From: Clostridia bacterium | GTDB taxonomy: Bacteria; Bacillota; Clostridia; Christensenellales; Borkfalkiaceae | Direction of reading: 5' to 3' | Length of the DNA stretch: 42,206 nt | NCBI GenBank assembly: GCA_017456055.1 | Contig: JAFTKC010000003.1 | Span: 1 to 42,206, forward strand | Part shown: piece by piece, positions 16,710-24,683 of the stretch | How positions within the stretch are numbered: the stretch's first letter is position 1 | How the letters are laid out: every line of letters begins with the position of its first letter | Notes under the pieces: model-generated | Databases searched by the model: none | Seen by the model: the letters and a program-made list of their open reading frames with translations, nothing else | What the model was told of the DNA's origin: nothing | Program-made: the position numbers and the translations under genes

Positions 16710-16716
16710 GTATAAT
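16688..16716 (+). promoter_or_regulatory. Divergent promoter of module A
   Basis: TTGACT (16688-16693), a 17-bp spacer and TATAAT (16711-16716) on the plus strand, opposite to the XRE gene. The spacer is almost entirely the TGCAC-N6-GTGCA palindrome, so repressor binding should block it. Confidence 0.7.
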
Positions 16717-16722
16717 ACAACT

Positions 16723-16790
16723 GCATATTTCTTGTTGTCACACAACGTAAATAAAAAAAGAATAGCGTCCTTGCTATTCTTCTCTTAGGG
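16723..16790 (+). ncRNA. Predicted short non-coding RNA of module A
   Basis: The divergent promoter should start transcription near 16723. The first 60 nt contain no ATG and no SD. The stretch from 16732 (TTGTTGTCACACAACGTAAA, then A-rich) is conserved with the module B copy at 17113. It ends in a hairpin (AAGAATAGC pairing with GCTATTCTT) followed by only a weak T tract (TTCTCTT). It would also be partly antisense to the 3' trailer of the second XRE mRNA. Expression is inferred, not shown. Confidence 0.45.
16752..16787 (-). terminator. Terminator of the second XRE gene
   Basis: On the minus strand AAGAATAGC pairs with GCTATTCTT over a 6-nt loop and is followed by seven T residues and ATTT. 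The same hairpin may end the opposite short RNA less efficiently. Confidence 0.8.
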
Positions 16791-16818
16791 TTTTATCTTT
16801 TAACTTCGCTCAATACTT

Positions 16819-17022
16819 TTATTTCTCTCGCCCAACCAATTCGTCTAAAGAAATACCATAATAATCTGCGAGTTTAATGCAATTTATTATGCTTGGTTCA
16901 CTTTGTCCTTTTTCCCATTTGTATAAGTTTTGGTGCGATATCTTTAATTCTTTTTCTATGTCGTATATACTTTTATTGTTTTCTACCCTTGTTAATTTTA
17001 AGTTTTCGCCTACTTTTTTCAT
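16819..17022 (-). CDS. XRE-family small repressor, module B
   Basis: 67-residue XRE-type helix-turn-helix protein. The HTH is SIYDIEKELKISHQNLYKWE followed by KGQSEPS. The C-terminus KLADYYGISLDELVGREK matches module A almost exactly, and the DNA around the stop codon (CTCAATACTTTTATTTCTC) is shared too, showing duplication of the whole cassette. The recognition-helix region differs between copies, in line with different predicted operators. Unlike module A this gene has an SD (AAAGGAG) 6 nt before the ATG. It is divergent from a consensus promoter whose spacer holds a 16-bp palindrome. No partner protein gene is adjacent. Confidence 0.85.
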   Translation of the reverse strand: MKKVGENLKLTRVENNKSIYDIEKELKISHQNLYKWEKGQSEPSIINCIKLADYYGISLDELVGREK

Positions 17023-17044
17023 AATTTCTCCTTTTAATTATTTT

Positions 17045-17089
17045 AGCAATTTTATTTGCTAATTGTCTTGACAAGCAATTTTAATTGCT
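17045..17089. promoter_or_regulatory. Two predicted operators of XRE module B
   Basis: Two near-identical 16-bp sites: AGCAATTTTATTTGCT (17045-17060) and AGCAATTTTAATTGCT (17074-17089), the second with perfect 7-bp arms. They are 29 bp apart start to start. The second fills positions 1-16 of the 17-bp spacer of the plus-strand promoter, and the first lies upstream of the repressor gene. Confidence 0.72.
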
Positions 17090-17096
17090 ATATAAT
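17068..17096 (+). promoter_or_regulatory. Divergent consensus promoter of module B
   Basis: Perfect TTGACA (17068-17073), 17-bp spacer, perfect TATAAT (17091-17096). Two perfect hexamers are uncommon and suggest a strong promoter that must be repressed. Confidence 0.8.
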
Positions 17097-17102
17097 TTAA
17101 AC

Positions 17103-17175
17103 GTAAACTTTTTTGTTGCTACACAAAGTTAATATAAAAAAAGAATAACGGAAAAAACCGTTATTCTTTTTAATT
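17103..17175 (+). ncRNA. Predicted short non-coding RNA of module B
   Basis: Transcription from the consensus promoter would begin near 17103 and end about 70 nt later at the hairpin AAGAATAACGG pairing with CCGTTATTCTT, followed by a T tract. There is no ATG or SD. The stretch from 17113 (TTGTTGCTACACAAAGTTAA, then A-rich, then AAGAATA) matches module A at about the same distance from the -10 (16 versus 15 nt). Conservation of this stretch between copies with different operators suggests the RNA is the functional product. Expression is inferred. Confidence 0.5.
17138..17171. terminator. Bidirectional terminator between module B and the ABC transporter
   Basis: AAAAAGAATAACGG pairs with CCGTTATTCTTTTT around six A residues. 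T tracts on both strands let it end both the short plus-strand RNA and the minus-strand ABC transporter message. Confidence 0.85.
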
Positions 17176-17192
17176 GTCGTTAATGTATAAGA

Positions 17193-19784
17193 TTACTTTT
17201 TAATTGCGTCTACAGGGTTTAATCTCGTAATTCTAAATAGTGGAATAAACGCTAGTAGTGGCATAACTATAAAGGTCATAATAACCATAAACGAATATGA
17301 TACGGGGGTTAAAACGAAGAAAGTCATTCCCACCATACCACCAACCGAATTAACCATAATGGAAGTATTAGCAAATCCCACGAACCAAGTGGCAACGCCA
17401 AATCCAAGTAAAAAGGCTATTAAAGCAAGCACTAGAGTTTCTATGATAAACGTTTTCTTAAGTTGACTACTGCTCGTTCCAAGCGCTTTTAGTATACCGA
17501 TTTCCTTAGTTCTAGCAGAAACGCCGAAAGAAATAAGGTTAATTAAAAGTAATACAGACGTTGCAAGGGCAACCACTAGTAGCACCAAGAATATGCTTGC
17601 TAGTTGCTTAGCCATAGATTCAAACATATATAGAGTTGAACCTAGTTCGCCACTAATACCCGTTGAATAGTCTTCTCTAAGTTCGGCGATAACGTCTTTC
17701 ATTTTTGCTTGGTCAACGACGTTTATCAAGATGTTTTCGTTGTTGAATACTAGCTTATAGTCTTCATCTTTAGGAAGATTTTGCGTATCTCTTAAATAAA
17801 GGAATTGGTTTAGGCTATAATCGTTTGGATAGTAAACGCCTTTAAGAATTAGTTTATCGCCTGCATAGAAGTTTTTATCAATCGTGTCTTTTGTAAAACG
17901 CAAATCAAACTCTTCTCCAAAGTGAGTAGGCGTGCCTAACTGATCCACGGTTATACCTTTTTGCTCCATATCTTCTGCTGAATATTCTGGAAGTTTATTG
18001 TCGGGGAACAACTCGTTATATGCGTGCACGGATAATAAAGCTTCCGTGCCCACGATAGTCGGAGAGCCTTGTCTTAGCCCCTCTTCCGTAAACACTCTAA
18101 TGCCATATCCTAAGTGAGCGCAAAAACCATCGGTCAATTTCTTTTCTATATCGCCAACCTTTACACTATAACCAAATCCCCTATTTCCCTTAGTGCTCAC
18201 GTTTACGTCACCAGAAATAGTATTATAGGTAGATTTAGTCATAAACAATGCGCCTACTATATTTTTAACAGTCATCTTTTGTTTTAGATCAGGTCTTGAG
18301 TTAAAGTATAGTTGATAATCAAATTCGCCGTCGGCGACTGAATCTATTAACCCCGACTTAATTATTCCGTTAATTAAGAAAGCCTTTCCACCTTTATAAA
18401 GAATTTTACCCGAAAGATTAGCAAAGTTGCTCTCATCCCCTTGATAAGATTCAATTTTAGTATAATCTATCTTGCTTCCGTCATAAATGTCATCAAAACT
18501 AACCCCTTGTTTACATGCGTAAATTTCAGCGCCCGTTTTTCTAAAAATTCTATAGGCAACGTCGGTTAGATAAACGCCGTTTTTGTTAAACTTACTATTT
18601 TCATAGAGTCCTAAGCCAAGGTCTATAACGTCTTGCTCGGCTTTAATAATATATCCGTTAATCGCCACTTCGTAGTGAGTTCCCATGTCTTCAGGATTTG
18701 TTTTGTCCTTATAGTAAATGGACGCCGAATTAAATCCATTAATAGAGTGCCCAGATGCGTACTTTACTGCCGAATTATTCTCTAAATAATCGTAAACCTT
18801 AAAGTTATCAATCGCACCCATCATCATAAAGCCACCGGTGTATTGCGAAGCCCCCACCGTTTCGAGAGTAAACTGCGAAATGTTGTTGTCTTTTGCCGTG
18901 TAATAAATATCTCTTTCACTATTAAAGTCAAAGAATACGTGCATACCACAAGTAAACATTAGCATTATAACGGTGGAAATAATGGTGATTATAGTCTTAA
19001 ACTTTTTCTGCGTTAAGTTGCGAAGAGCAAGCCTAATTGAATAACTAAACGGCATTTTCGCTTGTTTATTAAATTCTAACTTCTCTTCCTTTTCCTTTTC
19101 TTTTTGGAATTCACAATCGCTAACTACTTTTCCGTCTGCAATTTCAACTATTCCCTCGCCGAATTTATGTGCGTTCTCTTGGTCGTGAGAAACGACTACA
19201 ACTAACTTTTCTTTAGAAATTTCTTTTAAGAGATTGAAAACTTCTTCACCTGTTTCAGAGTCAAGGTTGCCGGTCGGCTCGTCGGCAAGAATAAAGGAAG
19301 AGTTTTTAACTATTGCTCTTGCAATAGCAATACGTTGCTTTTGTCCACCCGAGAGTTCGTTTACCTTTCTCTTTCCGTAGCCCTCAAGTCCAACAGTTTT
19401 GAGCGCCTTTTCCACTAGTTCAGCGTTTGCTTCCTTATCCTTTTCCCCTTGAAGTCTTAGCGCGATTTCTACGTTAGTTGCAACGTCAAAGTCATCTATT
19501 AGGTTATAGTCTTGGAAGATAAAACCTATCTCTTGGTTTCTATAATTTTCAAAATCACGCTCGGTAAAATCTTCAAAAGTCTTGCCCTTATAAGAAATCG
19601 TGCCACTGTCGGCCTTATCAAGTCCACCAAGAACGTTTAGCAAGGTACTTTTACCACTTCCACTCTTTCCTAAAATAAAAAACAAGCCCTTGTTTGGAAA
19701 AGACAAACCAACGCCTTTTAGCGCCGTGCAGTCAGTTCCCTTTTTGGACCTGTAAGTCTTAAAAACGTCTCTTAAAACTATCAT
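17193..19784 (-). CDS. ABC transporter, fused ATPase and FtsX-type permease (MacB-like)
   Basis: 863-residue fusion. Residues 1-220 form the ATPase, with Walker A GKSGSGKS at 39-46, [14 protein letters not shown] at 144-157, [12 protein letters not shown] and a VSHD switch motif. After a linker, the first transmembrane helix (about 255-275) is followed by an extracytoplasmic region of about 380 residues and three helices near the C-terminus (from about 720) forming the FtsX/MacB permease fold. Such proteins usually act in mechanotransmission, lipoprotein or peptide export or antimicrobial-peptide resistance. The substrate cannot be told. No two-component system is adjacent. It has its own promoter and lies upstream of the XRE modules. 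Confidence 0.9.
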   Translation of the reverse strand: MIVLRDVFKTYRSKKGTDCTALKGVGLSFPNKGLFFILGKSGSGKSTLLNVLGGLDKADSGTISYKGKTFEDFTERDFENYRNQEIGFIFQDYNLIDDFDVATNVEIALRLQGEKDKEANAELVEKALKTVGLEGYGKRKVNELSGGQKQRIAIARAIVKNSSFILADEPTGNLDSETGEEVFNLLKEISKEKLVVVVSHDQENAHKFGEGIVEIADGKVVSDCEFQKEKEKEEKLEFNKQAKMPFSYSIRLALRNLTQKKFKTIITIISTVIMLMFTCGMHVFFDFNSERDIYYTAKDNNISQFTLETVGASQYTGGFMMMGAIDNFKVYDYLENNSAVKYASGHSINGFNSASIYYKDKTNPEDMGTHYEVAINGYIIKAEQDVIDLGLGLYENSKFNKNGVYLTDVAYRIFRKTGAEIYACKQGVSFDDIYDGSKIDYTKIESYQGDESNFANLSGKILYKGGKAFLINGIIKSGLIDSVADGEFDYQLYFNSRPDLKQKMTVKNIVGALFMTKSTYNTISGDVNVSTKGNRGFGYSVKVGDIEKKLTDGFCAHLGYGIRVFTEEGLRQGSPTIVGTEALLSVHAYNELFPDNKLPEYSAEDMEQKGITVDQLGTPTHFGEEFDLRFTKDTIDKNFYAGDKLILKGVYYPNDYSLNQFLYLRDTQNLPKDEDYKLVFNNENILINVVDQAKMKDVIAELREDYSTGISGELGSTLYMFESMAKQLASIFLVLLVVALATSVLLLINLISFGVSARTKEIGILKALGTSSSQLKKTFIIETLVLALIAFLLGFGVATWFVGFANTSIMVNSVGGMVGMTFFVLTPVSYSFMVIMTFIVMPLLAFIPLFRITRLNPVDAIKK

Positions 19785-19815
19785 AAATTTTCCTCGTTAA
19801 TTCAATAATATAATA

Positions 19816-19845
19816 ATAATATCATCTACACTATGCTTTTGTCAA
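19816..19845 (-). promoter_or_regulatory. Promoter of the MacB-like ABC transporter
   Basis: On the minus strand TTGACA (19840-19845), an 18-bp spacer and TATTAT (19816-19821). Confidence 0.7.
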
Positions 19846-19860
19846 TCGTAATATAAGCAT

Positions 19861-19891
19861 AAAAAAAGCAACCACCAGAGGTTGCTTTTTT
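19861..19891 (-). terminator. Terminator of the ABC exporter gene
   Basis: AAAAAAGCAACC pairs with GGTTGCTTTTTT around a 6-nt loop, just after the stop of the exporter gene on the minus strand. Confidence 0.85.
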
Positions 19892-19897
19892 AAGGTT

Positions 19898-21751
19898 TTA
19901 CATTTCGATTGATTTAGTTGCTACGTCGCTTAAATTTTTAAGTTCAAAGAATTTGCCTTTAAGCGCCATTAACTCTTCAAAAGTGCCCGTTTCTACGATT
20001 TTTCCTTCTTCTAAAACGACTATTCTATCAGCGTCTCTAATGGTTGATAGCCTATGCGCCACTATAAAAGTAGTTCTTCCCACTATACTTGAAGCAATAG
20101 CCTTTTGAACGTGAAACTCCGAGATATTATCTAGAGCCGAAGTTGCTTCGTCTAAAATTAGTATCTTTGGATTTCTTATAAGCGCCCTAGCAATAGTTAT
20201 TCTTTGACGTTGCCCACCCGAAAGTTTTCCACCGTGTTCACCAATATTGGTGTCTAGTCCGTTTGGCATTTCTTCGATAACGTCTTGTAGGTTTGCCATC
20301 TTTATAACTCTATCTAAATCTTCTTCGGTGTAGTGAGAAAGACCATACGTAATATTTTCTCTAATAGTGCCGGAGAACAATATGCTATTTTGTGGAACAA
20401 CCGAAACGTGATGGCGATATTCTTGCAAGTTTATATCTTTAATTGATTTTCCGTCTATCTTTATATCCCCAGAAGTTGGCATCATAAAGCCAATAATCAT
20501 ATTCATTAAGGTGCTCTTGCCACTGCCTGAACTTCCAACGACTGCTATACACTCGCCTTTTTTAACTGAAAGATTAAAGTTATTTAGAACGTCTATCTCT
20601 GTGTTTGGATAGCGATAATATAGGTTTTCAAAATCGACGTTTCCTTCAATGTCGGGAACTTTAACTTTATTAAACGCAATTTCCACATCTTTAGCCGTCA
20701 TAATTTCGGAAATTGAAGATATAGCCTCCGTTCCCCTAGAGATTTGTGGAAGAGCGTTAACTAAAGAAAGGGTATATCCACTAATCGAGCCGAAAAGCGA
20801 TTGATATAAAAGTATATCGCCAATTTCGATTATTCCCTTAAGGGCTAAAAATGATGAAAAGAACAAACAACACGAAGATAAAAGGGCTGAAACAACGTAC
20901 ATCCAAGCGCCGAAATTAGCCGTAGTTTTGTCTACTTCAATACCTGAGATCGCCACGTTTTTTATACTTTTATTAACTATGTTAATCTCGGTATCTTCTA
21001 ACCCGTGAGATTTGGTGACGGGAATCATTTCCATCATAGTAGAAAGTTTAGAACTCATTGCCTCAGTGCTAACTCTATAATCGTGATTACTCTTTTTTAT
21101 TTTCTTTCTAAACGCCATAGTTAAGAAGACGTTTACCGGCACTACGACTAAGAAAAATAGAGAGATTATTCCGTTTTTTACAATGGAAATAACTATATAA
21201 ACGATTAACGAAATAATTGTCGGTATAAGGCTATGCATTAAAAGAGATAAAAAGGTGTCTACTTCTTCGGTGTCCTTAATGAACTTAGATTGCACCTTTC
21301 CAGACTCTATATCCTTGTGATATACCATAGAGAGTTTTTGCATTTTTCTAACTACCGAACTCTTTATGCCTGCACTAGTTTTTCTTAGCATGCGGCTAAC
21401 TATTCTCCAGCGAAGCCTAGTCGTCGGTACGTTTTGAATTAAGCAAACGACGATAATCCCCGCATAGATTATCATTCTATGTAAATCTTCGGTGGCAAGC
21501 GAGCCTACGTTTATCGCTTCCGTCACAATGTTTATAATTTCAGCCGTTAAAATTGGCGTGACAAAGGTTGGCAACGCTTGAATTAAGTAAACAAAAAGAG
21601 AAAGAATAATCGGCAAACGATTTATCTTGAAAATCATTTTCAAGAACCCCGATTTTCCCTTTCTCTCTCTATTAGAAGTAAAATATTTTTCGTAATCCGG
21701 AAGATTGTTATCTGCTAAAAACGGTCGACCTTTTTCTCTATCTGCACGCAT
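19898..21751 (-). CDS. ABC exporter, fused transmembrane and ATPase domains
   Basis: 617-residue half-transporter of the multidrug/lipid exporter type (ABCB-like) that probably works as a homodimer. An N-terminal hydrophilic stretch of about 45 residues precedes six transmembrane helices (about 48-340). The ATPase (about 375-610) has GSSGSGKS, LSGGQRQRITIARA, ILILDEATSALD and the AHRLST switch histidine. Substrate is unknown. The start ATG at 21751 is preceded by CGGGG. It has its own perfect-spaced promoter and terminator, so it is a monocistronic unit. Confidence 0.92.
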   Translation of the reverse strand: MRADREKGRPFLADNNLPDYEKYFTSNRERKGKSGFLKMIFKINRLPIILSLFVYLIQALPTFVTPILTAEIINIVTEAINVGSLATEDLHRMIIYAGIIVVCLIQNVPTTRLRWRIVSRMLRKTSAGIKSSVVRKMQKLSMVYHKDIESGKVQSKFIKDTEEVDTFLSLLMHSLIPTIISLIVYIVISIVKNGIISLFFLVVVPVNVFLTMAFRKKIKKSNHDYRVSTEAMSSKLSTMMEMIPVTKSHGLEDTEINIVNKSIKNVAISGIEVDKTTANFGAWMYVVSALLSSCCLFFSSFLALKGIIEIGDILLYQSLFGSISGYTLSLVNALPQISRGTEAISSISEIMTAKDVEIAFNKVKVPDIEGNVDFENLYYRYPNTEIDVLNNFNLSVKKGECIAVVGSSGSGKSTLMNMIIGFMMPTSGDIKIDGKSIKDINLQEYRHHVSVVPQNSILFSGTIRENITYGLSHYTEEDLDRVIKMANLQDVIEEMPNGLDTNIGEHGGKLSGGQRQRITIARALIRNPKILILDEATSALDNISEFHVQKAIASSIVGRTTFIVAHRLSTIRDADRIVVLEEGKIVETGTFEELMALKGKFFELKNLSDVATKSIEM

Positions 21752-21806
21752 AATCTTACCCCGAAAGGCTTAATTTTATTTGATGAACAAGCCTATTCTT
21801 AGGGCT

Positions 21807-21835
21807 AGTATATATCACCTAAAACGGCTTGTCAA
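21807..21835 (-). promoter_or_regulatory. Promoter of the ABC exporter
   Basis: Minus strand: TTGACA (21830-21835), 17-bp spacer, TATACT (21807-21812). Confidence 0.78.
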
Positions 21836-21843
21836 TAGTTTTT

Positions 21844-22296
21844 TTAAATTTTTGAAAAAAATTTTAATAAGCCGTCAAGCCCCTCGTCGATATCTTTATA
21901 AACCTTGTCAAACCCCCCGTAATAATAGGGGTCTGCCACGTCGCCACTAAAGGTAAAATCAAGAAGTTTATAAACCTTTTTATCCTTATCTTCCGTAAAT
22001 ATTCGCATTAGATTTCTTAAATTTAAACTATCCATACAAATAAAGTAATCAAAGTCGGCATACTGACTCTTTACTATGGTTTGAGCACGCTTTTTACTGC
22101 AATCGATATTTAGCCCCGCTAAGATTTTTTTAACGGGTGGATAGACGGGGTTATTATGCTCTTCATAACTAGTGCCGAAACTTTCCACGTAGAATTTATC
22201 TTGAAGATTTTTCTCTTTTAATTTTTTAACAAATAAAAACTCTGCCAAAGGACTTCTACAAATATTGCCGTGACAAATAAACGCTACTCTTATCAT
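21844..22296 (-). CDS. Low-molecular-weight protein tyrosine phosphatase
   Basis: 150-residue cytosolic phosphatase. The signature CHGNICRSPLAEF starts at residue 8 (nucleophile Cys8, Arg14). The acid loop ADPYYYGGFDKVY near residue 122 carries the general-acid Asp. Family members dephosphorylate phosphotyrosine, in bacteria often on tyrosine kinases of polysaccharide synthesis, or arginine phosphate. No kinase or capsule gene is nearby, so the target is unknown. AAGGAG precedes the ATG. No clear hairpin follows the stop. The exporter promoter begins only about 10 nt downstream. Confidence 0.93.
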   Translation of the reverse strand: MIRVAFICHGNICRSPLAEFLFVKKLKEKNLQDKFYVESFGTSYEEHNNPVYPPVKKILAGLNIDCSKKRAQTIVKSQYADFDYFICMDSLNLRNLMRIFTEDKDKKVYKLLDFTFSGDVADPYYYGGFDKVYKDIDEGLDGLLKFFSKI

Positions 22297-22316
22297 AATT
22301 CTCCTTGTACGTTAAT

Positions 22317-22345
22317 ATTTTACTACCTTAAACGAATTTTTTCAA
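22317..22345 (-). promoter_or_regulatory. Promoter of the tyrosine phosphatase gene
   Basis: Minus strand: TTGAAA (22340-22345), 17-bp spacer, TAAAAT (22317-22322). Confidence 0.62.
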
Positions 22346-22362
22346 GCCATTTAATCAAAAAT

Positions 22363-22384
22363 CCCTTTAGGAAATCCTAAAGGG
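22363..22384 (-). terminator. Terminator of the 22392 ferritin-like gene
   Basis: CCCTTTAGGA pairs with TCCTAAAGGG. On the minus strand it is followed by ATTTTTGATT. Confidence 0.82.
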
Positions 22385-22391
22385 AAATTAT

Positions 22392-23642
22392 TTATTTTCT
22401 TCCGTAATCTACATTATCCACCTTTCTATCTCTAAGCGAAGTAATTGGGTTAGGCTTATCTTCGTATCTATAATCTTTTCCACATTTTTCAATATGCTTT
22501 TCAATAACTTTATGGGAAGCAACCGATTCGGTTGGCTTAGTTGCCGTTTGATTATACTTAAAAAACGGCGCTTTTTCATCTAATTTGTCCACTCTCTTAT
22601 AGTCTTCTCTATCGGCAGTATAGTTGCCCGTTTCTTTAAGCACCTTTCTAACGTATTCTTTATTTTCGCCGAACTTAAGAAGTTCTGGAAACTCTGCACC
22701 CGTAGGGAAGAGTTCCATATAGTCTTTATTTTCGTACTTTTCCAAAAGTTTACTTGCCTTTTGAAGATGCGCGCACTCTTCTAGATAGAACTCGTACCAT
22801 AGTTTTTTAATATCCTCGTTAGATTCGTCTTCAAAGCAACTATAATACAAGTAGCACTCGGTATACTCGTGCATAACTAAGCACTCTAGCCACGAGCAGT
22901 TGGTGTCTATTAAACTTCCGTATTGAGAAACGTGTTGCTCTTCTATCATAGCGATTTCGCTATATAGGTTTCGCCCTAACTCGCTTGGATAAAAGTTTGC
23001 TTGATTCATATAGAAGTTCATAGTTTGTTGCTCTGCAGCAGTTATAATATTGACGGTCAATTTGGTAAATAGGTCTGCCTTTTTAGAGTTAATATAGTTT
23101 TTAATCTCATCGGCTGGATATCGGTGCTCGGCAATAGTCGGTCTTCCCGGCATGACTTCGGTGTAATAGCCTAATAGATTTTCTGCCTTTATCCCTTCGT
23201 CCATTTCCAAAAGGTTAGCGTATCTAAAAACGTGGTCAAAGTCTTCTAGAAGTGCAAAGTTAAGTGCGTTTTTAACCTTAGGGTCGGTTGCCCTTTGGGC
23301 TAAAATTGCCGTCAGTTCTACGGCTAGTTGTTCGTAGCCTATGGTGTGTTGCAATACCGTTTCGTCTATCGGCTTTAATGACGCTATCTTTTTTTGTTGC
23401 TGTTGTTCTCTTCTTCTAATAAGCGCGATTTCTCTTCTTAGAGCGTTATCAGGACAATGCCTTGAAAATTGGTGCGAAAACCAGTTTGCCTCAAATTCCG
23501 TGCCGTTCATTAAAATAATTCTAACCTTAGTAAACGGACTCGTACTTTTACTATCGTAAGGTTTTAAGGCAAGTTTTTTAAAACTCTCATAACTTTTTTC
23601 TATTGGTTTGGTTTTTTGGTTAAATGGATTGATTTTTTGCAT
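22392..23642 (-). CDS. Ferritin-like protein of unknown function, paralogue 1
   Basis: 416 residues, soluble, no signal peptide. I recognise no named family. It contains helices with Glu and ExxH-like signatures in three successive sections: GYEQLAVELTAIL with LLEDFDHVFRYANLLE (about 102-145), AAEQQTMNFYMN with AMIEEQHVSQY, and HEYTECYLYYSC with LEECAHLQKASKLLEKYE. Paired Glu and ExxH helices are the pattern of carboxylate-bridged di-iron ferritin-like bundles. A conserved front section (KVRIILMNGTEFEANWFSHQ) and tail (IEKHIEKCGKDYRYEDKPNP) are shared with the paralogue at 24684. The ATG follows GGGGG. It has its own promoter and terminator. Possible roles include iron or oxidative-stress handling, but this is only inference. 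Confidence 0.7.
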   Translation of the reverse strand: MQKINPFNQKTKPIEKSYESFKKLALKPYDSKSTSPFTKVRIILMNGTEFEANWFSHQFSRHCPDNALRREIALIRRREQQQQKKIASLKPIDETVLQHTIGYEQLAVELTAILAQRATDPKVKNALNFALLEDFDHVFRYANLLEMDEGIKAENLLGYYTEVMPGRPTIAEHRYPADEIKNYINSKKADLFTKLTVNIITAAEQQTMNFYMNQANFYPSELGRNLYSEIAMIEEQHVSQYGSLIDTNCSWLECLVMHEYTECYLYYSCFEDESNEDIKKLWYEFYLEECAHLQKASKLLEKYENKDYMELFPTGAEFPELLKFGENKEYVRKVLKETGNYTADREDYKRVDKLDEKAPFFKYNQTATKPTESVASHKVIEKHIEKCGKDYRYEDKPNPITSLRDRKVDNVDYGRK

Positions 23643-23662
23643 AATTTCCCCCTTTTTTAGTT

Positions 23663-23692
23663 ATTATACCCAAAGGAAAAAATTATAAACAA
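23663..23692 (-). promoter_or_regulatory. Promoter of the 22392 ferritin-like gene
   Basis: Minus strand: TTGTTT (23687-23692), 18-bp spacer, TATAAT (23663-23668). Confidence 0.6.
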
Positions 23693-23698
23693 AAAATA

Positions 23699-23727
23699 AA
23701 AACTCCTATAGAAAATTTCCATAAGAG
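23699..23727 (-). terminator. Terminator of the SDR gene
   Basis: Minus-strand hairpin AACTCTTATGGAAA pairing with TTTCTATAGGAGTT through two G-U pairs, then a T-rich tract. On the plus strand these positions are mismatches, which fixes its direction. Confidence 0.75.
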
Positions 23728-23736
23728 TTTTTTTGT

Positions 23737-24540
23737 TTACCTTAGTATTTTCTTTATTACCCAAAATTGAAAGCCTTTTGGCAAAGCATTTAGTAGTAAT
23801 AAAAGTGGATTTCTATTTATTTTATAGGCAAATTTCGGGCGTTTCTTCTCTAAAATCTTATAAGTCTTTTTTGCAAGTTTAAGGGGAGAAATTTTTCTTG
23901 CCTCCACCCTATCTACGATTTTTTTAAACCTTTTTGCGTTGCAAGAGTAAAGTTTTGTGTTTTCACAAAAATCGTCTAGCGCTTTAGTGGAAACGCCGAG
24001 CATATTAGTATCCACAGCCCCCGCTCTTAACACGGAAACATATATACCTAAAAGTTGAAGTTCCATTTTAAGTGAAAATGCGTATTTATCTAAAGCACTT
24101 TTGCTAACTCCATAAAGCCCTGTAAACGGCAAGGGATAAAGTGGCGCAAGTTCACTCGTTATCATTATAATTTTACTACCCCTACTTAGTAGCGAAGAAA
24201 AAGCCTTATTAACGTTGAAAGCGCTAAAGAAATTACATTTAACTACTTTTTCAAACTTCTCGCTAGAAATTTCCACCAAAGAATCTAAGGCGTAAATTCC
24301 CGCAAAATGAACGATTGCGTAGAGATTATCAGTAATTTCTTTTACTTTATCAAAAGCCTTTTCCACGCTAGAATAATTTGTTAAATCGGCTTTTATAAAG
24401 GTTAAATTATCCTTATTCTCCCCCTCTACTATATCTAACCCGATAACCGAGTATCCCCTTTCTAGTAGCAAGGAAACAAAGGCTTTCCCCATTCCACCAT
24501 TAGCACCCGTAATTAGCACGAACTTTTTTTCTTCACTCAT
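23737..24540 (-). CDS. Short-chain dehydrogenase/reductase (SDR)
   Basis: 267-residue classical SDR. The Rossmann motif TGANGGMG is at 11-18, a catalytic Ser is in MITSE (129), and Y143-x3-K147 is in YGVSKSALDKYAFSLKMEL. The LDIVEG segment after the second strand has an acidic residue, which suggests NAD(H) preference. The C-terminus (FAYKINRNPLLLLLNALPKG) is hydrophobic, as in SDRs acting on lipids or sterols. The substrate is unknown. The gene sits between the two ferritin-like paralogues and has its own terminator. Confidence 0.88.
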   Translation of the reverse strand: MSEEKKFVLITGANGGMGKAFVSLLLERGYSVIGLDIVEGENKDNLTFIKADLTNYSSVEKAFDKVKEITDNLYAIVHFAGIYALDSLVEISSEKFEKVVKCNFFSAFNVNKAFSSLLSRGSKIIMITSELAPLYPLPFTGLYGVSKSALDKYAFSLKMELQLLGIYVSVLRAGAVDTNMLGVSTKALDDFCENTKLYSCNAKRFKKIVDRVEARKISPLKLAKKTYKILEKKRPKFAYKINRNPLLLLLNALPKGFQFWVIKKILR

Positions 24541-24683
24541 ATAATCAAAGACCTTTTAATCTTTTTTTATAGGATAGCATAAATAGAGCAAAAAATCAAC
24601 AAGCAAAGTCTTGCCAACTAGTAGTTCTCACCTTTTTTTAATTTTTTTCATAAAATAAACGGAAAGCAAAAAAGGGGGAATTT

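Noticed and set aside
16723-16790. A small peptide encoded in the short plus-strand transcripts of the XRE modules
   Set aside because: There is no ATG or GTG with an SD in either copy. TTG-started frames differ in sequence and length between copies, so coding is unlikely.
16414-17175. CRISPR array or toxin-antitoxin locus at the XRE modules
   Set aside because: There are only two repeat units with genes in them and no spacers. No toxin-like reading frame lies next to either XRE gene.
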